Assembly (NCBI GenBank): GCA_017632495.1
Contig: JAGBRG010000251.1
Location: 1 to 5,919 of the forward strand
From: Spirochaetales bacterium
Lineage (GTDB): Bacteria > Spirochaetota > Spirochaetia > Sphaerochaetales > Sphaerochaetaceae
Reading direction: 5' to 3'
DNA: 5,919 nt
Position numbers and translations under genes: made by a program
Part shown: positions 1 through 4,334 of the stretch, piece after piece
Position numbering within the stretch: position 1 is the stretch's first letter
Layout: each line of letters opens with the position of its first letter
Notes under the pieces: model-generated
What the model was told of the DNA's origin: nothing
Databases searched by the model: none
The model's input: the letters and a program-made list of their open reading frames with translations, nothing else

Positions 1-46
1 CATGCACAAGAATATCGACGTTCTTGGCTCTGCCGGCAAGGCTTGA
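1..46 (+). CDS. C-terminal fragment, possibly class II fructose-1,6-bisphosphate aldolase
   Basis: Only the last 14 codons are present (reading from base 2), ending in TGA at 44-46. The visible tail is HKNIDVLGSAGKA. From memory, class II fructose-bisphosphate aldolases of spirochaetes and some anaerobes end in a similar Gly-Ser-Ala-Gly-Lys-Ala tail after a His-Lys-Asn segment, so this glycolytic enzyme is the best guess. No catalytic residue lies in the window, so the identity rests on about a dozen residues and stays tentative. A hairpin terminator begins 22 bases after the stop, which fits the end of a transcription unit. Confidence 0.5.
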   Translation, partial: MHKNIDVLGSAGKA

Positions 47-68
47 TTGATAATCATCACTTCTTTCC

Positions 69-100
69 AAAGGCCGCTTGAAACAGGCGGCCTTTATTAT
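69..100 (+). terminator. Intrinsic terminator after the upstream gene
   Basis: AAAGGCCGC (69-77) pairs perfectly with GCGGCCTTT (87-95). The stem can extend inward through TTG/CAG with one G-U pair, leaving an AAA loop (81-83). It is followed by the T-rich but interrupted run TTTATTATT. The stem is GC-rich and strong and the T tract is mediocre. It separates the upstream gene from the PAP2 gene, whose start lies about 20 bases downstream, so the PAP2 gene must rely on read-through or on a promoter not evident here. Confidence 0.8.
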
Positions 101-117
101 TAACCTATCTTCGGGAT

Positions 118-825
118 ATGCGGGAAATAAACAAAAAAAACCTCCAGTATGCATTAGTTACTCTGATATTCACGATAGTCACAAACCAGATTGTCTATCA
201 GGGGGCTCATTATCTCTCGCTTGCACTGATGCGGCCGTGGGACATCACACTGCCTGTTGATTACACTTTCCCGTTTGTTCCCTGGACACTTGTCATCTAC
301 CTGGGAAGCTATGCCATCTGGTCTGTAAGCTACATTGTCATTGCCCTTCAGGATGACAGGTCTCAAAGCGAGCTCTTTTTCTCCGCCCTGCTTCTTTCAA
401 AGCTCTTTTGCTTTGCAGTGTTTCTTCTTGTTCCCACAACATCGGGCATCAGACCTGAGATAACTGGAACTTCCTTTTTTGAGAAAATGGCAAAGGTCCT
501 CTACTCCGTTGATTTTCCTGTGGACCCGACAAACTACTTTCCGTCCATGCATTGTCTTGCCAGCTGGATGTGCTTTATCGCGGTTCGCGGCAAGAAGCAG
601 TTTCCCCTCTGGTGGCAGGCTCTGTCTTTTGTCCTTGCCATTGCAGTCTTTGTCTCCACGATCACAACGCGCCAGCATGTCATTCTGGACGTCTTCGGAG
701 GCATCGTCTTTGGCGAGCTGAGCTATGCCATGGCAATCTCCTACGAGATCATCCCCAGGACATACACCAAAATCAGCTCCTGGATCATGGGGAAACTCTT
801 TGCCTGGAAGACCATCGAAGGCTGA
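118..825 (+). CDS. Membrane PAP2-family phosphatase / phosphotransferase
   Basis: A 235-residue integral membrane protein of the PAP2 (type 2 phosphatidic acid phosphatase) superfamily. Such enzymes remove or transfer phosphate from lipid phosphates, isoprenyl pyrophosphates or related substrates at the membrane; the substrate here cannot be told. Hydrophobic segments lie near residues 11-30, 52-77, 86-106, 146-156, 166-182 and 192-208. The second PAP2 motif is FPSMH (141-145, catalytic His145). The third is TTRQH followed by VILD (183-191), with His187 and Asp191 in the conserved H-x3-D spacing. Of the first motif (K-x6-RP) only Arg112-Pro113 remain; the lysine position is Val105. This motif form is familiar from a lipid-type PAP2 subgroup. 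The ATG at 118 is the only plausible start in an open frame beginning near 82, and no good ribosome binding site precedes it. No terminator follows, so transcripts may run on into infC. Confidence 0.85.
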   Translation: MREINKKNLQYALVTLIFTIVTNQIVYQGAHYLSLALMRPWDITLPVDYTFPFVPWTLVIYLGSYAIWSVSYIVIALQDDRSQSELFFSALLLSKLFCFAVFLLVPTTSGIRPEITGTSFFEKMAKVLYSVDFPVDPTNYFPSMHCLASWMCFIAVRGKKQFPLWWQALSFVLAIAVFVSTITTRQHVILDVFGGIVFGELSYAMAISYEIIPRTYTKISSWIMGKLFAWKTIEG

Positions 826-837
826 AAACTCCTTTGC

Positions 838-869
838 TTATTAAATATTGTCACATTAAATATTTGACA
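838..869 (+). repeat. 10-bp direct repeat and inverted repeat upstream of and over the infC promoter
   Basis: ATTAAATATT occurs at 840-849 and again at 855-864, a 15-bp period. In addition TGTCA (849-853) and TGACA (865-869) form an inverted repeat with an 11-bp spacer that overlaps the -35 box. The A/T-rich block could act as an UP element binding the alpha subunit of RNA polymerase, or as an operator. The sequence shows the repeats; the function is inferred. Confidence 0.4.
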
Positions 870-893
870 GTCTGAGGCGTTCAGTGCTATATT
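864..893 (+). promoter_or_regulatory. Promoter of the infC-rpmI-rplT operon
   Basis: A perfect -35 box TTGACA (864-869) is separated by 18 bp from the -10 box TATATT (888-893), which is preceded by TGC and so forms an extended -10. The expected start of transcription is near 900. An A/T-rich stretch lies directly upstream. This is the best housekeeping sigma-70 type promoter in the window, as expected for a ribosomal protein operon. Confidence 0.8.
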
Positions 894-900
894 TTTCAAC

Positions 901-923
901 GCTGGGCCAATTGTTTGTCCAGC
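901..923 (+). promoter_or_regulatory. Stem-loop at the 5' end of the infC leader RNA
   Basis: GCTGGGC (901-907) pairs with GTCCAGC (917-923) through seven pairs including one G-U, around a 9-base loop. It begins right at the predicted transcript start, about 28 bases before the start codon. No T tract follows, so it is not an intrinsic terminator. It could protect the 5' end or take part in control of infC translation; neither role is proven. Confidence 0.5.
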
Positions 924-951
924 TAAACTTTATATCTGTGTAGAGGTGAGC

Positions 952-1497
952 TTGGCTACAAAGGAACTTAGGGTCAACAGACAGATCCGTGCTAAAGAGG
1001 TTTTCCTTATTGATGAAAACGGTGACAAGAGAGGCGTCATGAATTATTTCGACGCTATGGCAATGGCCGAGGACGCAGGTCTCGACCTGGTGGAGATTTC
1101 CCCAAATGCCAATCCTCCGGTCTGCAAGATCATCGACTACGGCAAATACAGATATGAGCAGGAGAAGAAGCTCAAGGAAGCAAAGAAGAACCAGACCATC
1201 GTCAAGATGAGGGAAATCAGGATGCAGCCAAAGATCGACACACACGATCTTGAGGTCAAATCCAAGGCCATCGGAGAGTTCCTGGCCGGCGGGGACAAGT
1301 GCAAGGTCACAATCCGTTTCCGCGGAAGAGAACTGGCCCACACGGAGCTTGGCCGTGAGGTTCTGGAAAAGATACTTGAACTCCTTACAGAAAAAGAGAT
1401 ACTATTCAACGTCGATTCCCAGCCGGTCATGGAAGGAAGGAACATGTCAATGCTCCTCAGCCCGGCAAAGGGAGCGGTGAAAAAACAGGTGAAATAG
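952..1497 (+). CDS. infC: Translation initiation factor IF-3
   Basis: IF-3 binds the 30S subunit, prevents premature joining of the 50S subunit and checks initiator tRNA and start codon. The 181 residues match the usual length. The N-terminal domain (about 1-75) contains VNRQIRAKEV and the family signature KIIDYGKYRYE (59-69). A lysine-rich helical linker (71-85) leads to the C-terminal domain (about 86-175) with KVTIRFRGREL (118-128) and the late MSMLLSP segment (165-171). No ATG start exists. TTG at 952 is preferred because GAGG (943-946) lies five bases upstream and the product then begins Met-Ala-Thr-Lys-Glu-Leu-Arg-Val. GTG at 946 would add two residues but overlaps that ribosome binding site. 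A rare start codon is typical of infC and lets IF-3 limit its own translation. First gene of the operon with rpmI and rplT. Confidence 0.95.
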   Translation: MATKELRVNRQIRAKEVFLIDENGDKRGVMNYFDAMAMAEDAGLDLVEISPNANPPVCKIIDYGKYRYEQEKKLKEAKKNQTIVKMREIRMQPKIDTHDLEVKSKAIGEFLAGGDKCKVTIRFRGRELAHTELGREVLEKILELLTEKEILFNVDSQPVMEGRNMSMLLSPAKGAVKKQVK

Positions 1498-1549
1498 TCT
1501 CCGTACGGAGATTAAAACAGCAGCTGCTGAGGGGGTTCTTGTTCCTCAG
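1498..1549 (+). promoter_or_regulatory. Structured infC-rpmI spacer, candidate L20 control site
   Basis: Directly after the infC stop lies a perfect 14-bp palindrome, TCTCCGTACGGAGA (1498-1511). Next is a perfect 12-bp palindrome, CAGCAGCTGCTG (1518-1529). A third stem pairs CTGAGG (1527-1532) with CCTCAG (1544-1549). The second and third stems share bases 1527-1529 and so exclude each other if fully formed. In Escherichia coli, L20 represses rpmI-rplT translation by binding mRNA in this same region upstream of rpmI. Position and structure suggest the same here; binding itself cannot be read from the sequence. Confidence 0.5.
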
Positions 1550-1571
1550 GGCGCTTATAAAGAGGTACAAC

Positions 1572-1769
1572 ATGCCTAAGATGAAAACAAGAAAGTCCGC
1601 TGCAAAGCGGTACAGGGTCACCGGGACTGGCAAGGTCAGATACAAGAAGCAGGGCCTTCGCCATATTCTCACCAAAAAGACTACCAAGCGCAAGAGAGCT
1701 CTCCGCGCCTCTAGTATTCTCTCCGATGTGGAAGCAAAGAAAGTCAAAGTTATGCTTCCTTATGCTTGA
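1572..1769 (+). CDS. rpmI: 50S ribosomal protein L35
   Basis: This 65-residue, very basic protein is a component of the large ribosomal subunit and has the normal length for L35. It opens with the hallmark MPKMKTRKSAAKRYRVTGTG and continues with the KKTTKRKRALR block (35-45). The start at 1572 is chosen over an in-frame ATG at 1539 because all L35 proteins begin at Met-Pro-Lys, GAGG (1562-1565) sits six bases upstream, and the extra upstream codons fall in the structured spacer. It lies between infC and rplT in the standard bacterial order, with a 19-base gap to rplT. Confidence 0.97.
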   Translation: MPKMKTRKSAAKRYRVTGTGKVRYKKQGLRHILTKKTTKRKRALRASSILSDVEAKKVKVMLPYA

Positions 1770-1788
1770 TCAAGGGAGGGTGTGAATT

Positions 1789-2148
1789 ATGCCAAGAGCA
1801 GTTGACGGAACCAAACACAAGGACAGACGCAAGAAGATCTTGAATCTTGCCAAGGGTTACTATGGTCGCAGAAGCACCAATAACCGCATCGCCAAGGACG
1901 CTATCGCAAAGGCCGGTGCCTATGCTTATCGCGGAAGAAAGGAGAAGAAGAGAGATTTCAGAACACTCTGGATCGCAAGAATCTCCGCTGCTGTGAGAGC
2001 TGAGGGACTGAGCTATTCGCAGTTCATGCATGCACTCAAGATCTCCAACATCGAGCTCAACAGAAAGGCTCTCTCAAACATGGCTATTGAGGACAAGGCC
2101 GCATTCAGCGCCCTGGTCGCATCAGCCAAGAAGACACTTGAGGCTTGA
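1789..2148 (+). CDS. rplT: 50S ribosomal protein L20
   Basis: L20 binds 23S rRNA directly, is needed for early assembly of the large subunit, and in many bacteria represses its own operon. The 119 residues match the family. The basic N-terminal extension that threads into rRNA is seen as MPRAVDGTKHKDRRKKILNL, followed by AKGYYGRRSTNNRIAKDA (21-38). The globular domain contains RDFRTLWIARISAAVRAEG (55-73), then FMHAL and the helical C-terminus. GGAGG at 1775-1779 lies nine bases before the ATG. The MxRAxDGT opening is, from memory, like spirochaete L20 and supports that assignment. Only 43 bases without a terminator separate it from the next gene, so the two are probably co-transcribed. Confidence 0.97.
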   Translation: MPRAVDGTKHKDRRKKILNLAKGYYGRRSTNNRIAKDAIAKAGAYAYRGRKEKKRDFRTLWIARISAAVRAEGLSYSQFMHALKISNIELNRKALSNMAIEDKAAFSALVASAKKTLEA

Positions 2149-2191
2149 GTCCTGAACAAAAAGGATTTAACATAAGGTCAGGGGGTTCGCC

Positions 2192-2527
2192 ATGACAGTT
2201 TATGAAAACATGTTGCTTCTTGAGGAAAGAGTTAAGAAGGCTTCCGCCTATATGTCCAGGCTCAGAGCCGAAAACGAAAACCTTAGGAGAGACATCAAGC
2301 TCATAACAAATCATAATGAGGAACTCCAGGCTTATGTCGACAACTACAAAGAGGATGAGAAACGCATCGCTCAGAGTATTGAGACATCGCTTGAAAGTCT
2401 GAATGAAATCGGACTGGACAACATTGACCTTAATGTTCCTGATCTGGAGATTGCCGAGGCGTTCTCTTCCATCGGAGGAGATGCCGTGGATATTCCGGAG
2501 TTCACGGATATTGAAATCGATCAGTAA
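2192..2527 (+). CDS. Small coiled-coil protein, ZapB-like
   Basis: A soluble, acidic protein of 111 residues with no signal peptide or membrane segment. Residues 5-70 form a continuous predicted coiled coil rich in Leu, Glu, Arg and Asn (for example MSRLRAENENLRRDI, 21-35), followed by an acidic, probably flexible tail (75-111) ending in DIEIDQ. The pattern resembles ZapB, the coiled-coil partner of the division ring, and small proteins given that name in spirochaetes. Coiled coils are low-complexity, so the division role is a guess. AGGGGG (2180-2185), six bases before the ATG, is a fair ribosome binding site. It is the last gene before the operon terminator, so its expression should follow that of L35 and L20. 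Confidence 0.8.
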   Translation: MTVYENMLLLEERVKKASAYMSRLRAENENLRRDIKLITNHNEELQAYVDNYKEDEKRIAQSIETSLESLNEIGLDNIDLNVPDLEIAEAFSSIGGDAVDIPEFTDIEIDQ

Positions 2528-2545
2528 GTCTGTACTGAACAAGAC

Positions 2546-2580
2546 AAAGACCGTTGCTTGATTGCAATGGTCTTTTTTTA
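2546..2580 (+). terminator. Intrinsic terminator of the infC operon
   Basis: AAAGACCGTTGC (2546-2557) pairs with GCAATGGTCTTT (2564-2575), twelve pairs with one G-U, around a 6-base loop. Seven consecutive T follow from 2573. It is a strong Rho-independent terminator 18 bases after the coiled-coil gene and marks the end of the infC-rpmI-rplT transcription unit. Confidence 0.93.
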
Positions 2581-2592
2581 TCCCCTTTTTGC

Positions 2593-2624
2593 ATGACACA
2601 CAAAAAACATGAGTTTTTTATGTG
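2593..2624 (+). promoter_or_regulatory. Candidate promoter with overlapping inverted repeat
   Basis: ATGACA (2593-2598, five of six matches to TTGACA) and TTTTAT (2616-2621, four of six to TATAAT) are 17 bp apart, giving a likely transcript start near 2628. An inverted repeat covers the spacer and the -10 box. CACA (2597-2600) pairs with TGTG (2621-2624) and, after one mismatch, AAAAAAC (2602-2608) pairs with GTTTTTT (2613-2619) around ATGA. This looks like an operator position. The -10 box is weak, so the call is moderate. Confidence 0.4.
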
Positions 2625-2677
2625 GTTCGGGCCTTTGGAAGTTTCGGGGTCTTTTTTCATCTGATACGCTTTCTTAC

Positions 2678-3697
2678 ATGAACGGCGAACAGTTGATTTC
2701 ACTTAACCTTAAGACATACCTATCCATGAAAAAAGTATACGGAAAGGACAATCCGGATGTCATGAAGATGTATGAGAAACTCAAGGACATGATCATAGTT
2801 GAAATCTACTTCATGGAGGACCTTCGCATGCTTCTGGATGAGGAGGAGATGTCGGGTTTTGTCCTTTTCATCAATGATGATTTAGACTTAATCATTGACG
2901 GCTTTCGGAATAACAAAGGTCATTTCTTCCCCTATCTTAAGGAGTCTCTTCAAAACCGGGCCATGGCATACCTTAACGCGAAGCTCAAGGCGATATACAT
3001 GTACAGCTCATACACCCAGTTCAGCAGTCCCTATTCCATGAATGTTGCTGAGTGTAGTCCGGAAGAGCTGTACTTATCAAGGGAGGGCGCCAGGGAGGAA
3101 AGAAGAAAAAAGGCTCTGATGTTCAATGCCTTAAGATACATGTGCTCACGAGTCAAAAGCAGAAGAAAGAAGCTTTTCACATTCTTTTGCACAATCATTC
3201 CGTTTCTGTCTCGTGATGTGATAGACGGCTTCTGTGAGTCGATTAACTGCGACAGAGAGCAGACTCTGATAATCGCTCAGCGTCTTTGCGTAATCCAGGA
3301 AAGAGAAAACAATACCCGATACAGCAAATTCTATCTTTCCAATATGGTTGATTTTCATTGGGCAAAGATTCTTGAGTATGAAGGCCACGCCAGAATGGCC
3401 CCGAATCCGGAAGTCTATAAAAAGAAAGCGGATTTGAACAGAAGACGTCTCAAGGAATCGCTTAAAAGCTTTTTCAATGCCAAGATGAACATATCATATG
3501 CGGCCGTTGCATCGATTCTGAATCTTGAGCCCAGTATCGTAGCCAACTATGTCCTGTGCGGCAAGCAGATTCTTGAACGAGTCATTAGCGATGCACAGAT
3601 CATAGAGGAGACAAAGCATCCCAGATTCAAGGATAACCGGCTTACGAGATTCGAACCTTTCAGGGTATTTGGCATAGGTATCAGGAACCATTGTTGA
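2678..3697 (+). CDS. Divergent sigma-70-like protein of unknown function
   Basis: A soluble protein of 339 residues from the ATG at 2678; I cannot name its function. Residues 57-105 run like sigma factor region 2: an acidic helix with LFINDDLDLIIDGFRNNKG (63-81), where the bacterial pattern is a helix ending in F/Y-D-x-x-x-G, then FFPYLKESLQNRAMAYL (83-99), like the F-x-x-Y-x-x-x-x-I-R segment. Residues 165-207 form a helical domain (PFLSRDVIDGFCESI, 175-189). After an Arg/Lys-rich helix comes a helix-turn-helix-like stretch, ISYAAVASILNLEPSIVANY (272-291), like region 4. From memory, spirochaetes carry similar uncharacterised proteins. No start has a good ribosome binding site. An in-frame ATG at 2609 would add 23 residues but lies upstream of the predicted transcript start, inside the inverted repeat. 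rdgB follows after 31 bases. Confidence 0.75.
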   Translation: MNGEQLISLNLKTYLSMKKVYGKDNPDVMKMYEKLKDMIIVEIYFMEDLRMLLDEEEMSGFVLFINDDLDLIIDGFRNNKGHFFPYLKESLQNRAMAYLNAKLKAIYMYSSYTQFSSPYSMNVAECSPEELYLSREGAREERRKKALMFNALRYMCSRVKSRRKKLFTFFCTIIPFLSRDVIDGFCESINCDREQTLIIAQRLCVIQERENNTRYSKFYLSNMVDFHWAKILEYEGHARMAPNPEVYKKKADLNRRRLKESLKSFFNAKMNISYAAVASILNLEPSIVANYVLCGKQILERVISDAQIIEETKHPRFKDNRLTRFEPFRVFGIGIRNHC

Positions 3698-3728
3698 ACA
3701 GCTTTGGCAAATCGTTTATCCTCAAATT

Positions 3729-4325
3729 ATGAGAATACTTCTGGCAAGCTCGAACGAGCATAAAAGACACGAGATATCACAGCTTTTTTCGCCCCATGAA
3801 ATAGTTCTTCCAAAGGATCTGGGGCTTTCTTTCGACTGCGAGGAAAACGGGGAAACCTTCCTTGACAATGCCATGATCAAGGCCAATGCCCTCTATGATG
3901 TGGCAAAAGACATGGGCCTTCCCGTCCTGGCAGATGACTCAGGCCTTGTTGTCCCTGCCCTGCCCGGCCTTCTGGGTGTAAGAACAGCCCGCTTCGGAGC
4001 CGAGGACGGAGGTCCTCTTTTAAGCGCACATGAGAAGAACCAGCTTCTTCTGAAGATGATGAAGGACTTTCCTGAGGAAAAGAGAAAGGCTTTCTTCGTC
4101 TGCGCAATGGTCCTTATCAAGGACAGATACACAGTCTACTGCGCAGTGGAGCATGCAGATGGTCACATCCTTCATGAAGAAGTACAGGGAAACGGCGGTT
4201 TTGGCTACGACCCCGTCTTCTTCTGCAATGCAGCAGGATGCTCCATGGCCACTTTGCCGGATGGTGGAAAGAACCTGTATAGCCACCGTGGTCGTGCTGC
4301 CAGAAGCATTTTGAAGATGATCTGA
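3729..4325 (+). CDS. rdgB: XTP/dITP pyrophosphatase, RdgB/HAM1 family
   Basis: A cytosolic house-cleaning enzyme that hydrolyses dITP, ITP and XTP to monophosphates and pyrophosphate, keeping deaminated purines out of DNA and RNA; family members need Mg2+. The 198 residues match the usual length. Motifs in order are SSNEHK (7-12, the S/T-N-x-x-K phosphate-binding start), ENGETFLDNAMIKA (39-52), the acidic catalytic ADDSGL (68-73), LPGLLGVRTARFG (78-90), GFGYDPVF (157-164) and SHRGRA (185-190). All key blocks are present, so the enzyme should be active. The ATG at 3729 puts the first motif at the usual distance from the N-terminus, but no Shine-Dalgarno sequence precedes it. The gene lies 31 bases after the sigma-like gene, and its stop overlaps the ribosome binding site of pepF. 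Confidence 0.95.
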   Translation: MRILLASSNEHKRHEISQLFSPHEIVLPKDLGLSFDCEENGETFLDNAMIKANALYDVAKDMGLPVLADDSGLVVPALPGLLGVRTARFGAEDGGPLLSAHEKNQLLLKMMKDFPEEKRKAFFVCAMVLIKDRYTVYCAVEHADGHILHEEVQGNGGFGYDPVFFCNAAGCSMATLPDGGKNLYSHRGRAARSILKMI

Positions 4326-4334
4326 GGGTTGATA

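Noticed and set aside
44..56. Inverted repeat TGATT-GAT-AATCA over the stop codon of the first gene, resembling a regulator half-site pair
   Set aside because: It has only five base pairs, no good promoter is nearby, and the spacing does not match the FNR/CRP-type pattern TTGAT-N4-ATCAA.
1555..1561. TATAA-like -10 element just before rpmI
   Set aside because: No -35-like hexamer lies at 16-18 bp spacing; the nearest candidates are only 10-13 bp away.
1539..1571. Longer rpmI reading frame starting at the ATG at 1539
   Set aside because: The extra codons lie in the palindromic spacer, and L35 proteins begin at Met-Pro-Lys, which has a good ribosome binding site at 1562-1565.
2152..2542. CTGAACAA found after both the rplT stop (2152) and the coiled-coil gene stop (2535)
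   Set aside because: Eight bases matching twice is within chance, and no structure links the copies.
2609..2677. Longer start for the sigma-like gene at the ATG at 2609
   Set aside because: This ATG is in the loop of an inverted repeat and upstream of the predicted transcript start. The 23 extra residues look unlike coding sequence. No ribosome binding site supports it, though none is strong at 2678 either.
3877..4286. Several overlapping reverse-strand open frames opposite rdgB
   Set aside because: They are shadows of a well-conserved gene, and their products are low-complexity Arg/Ser/Pro-rich sequences without family features.
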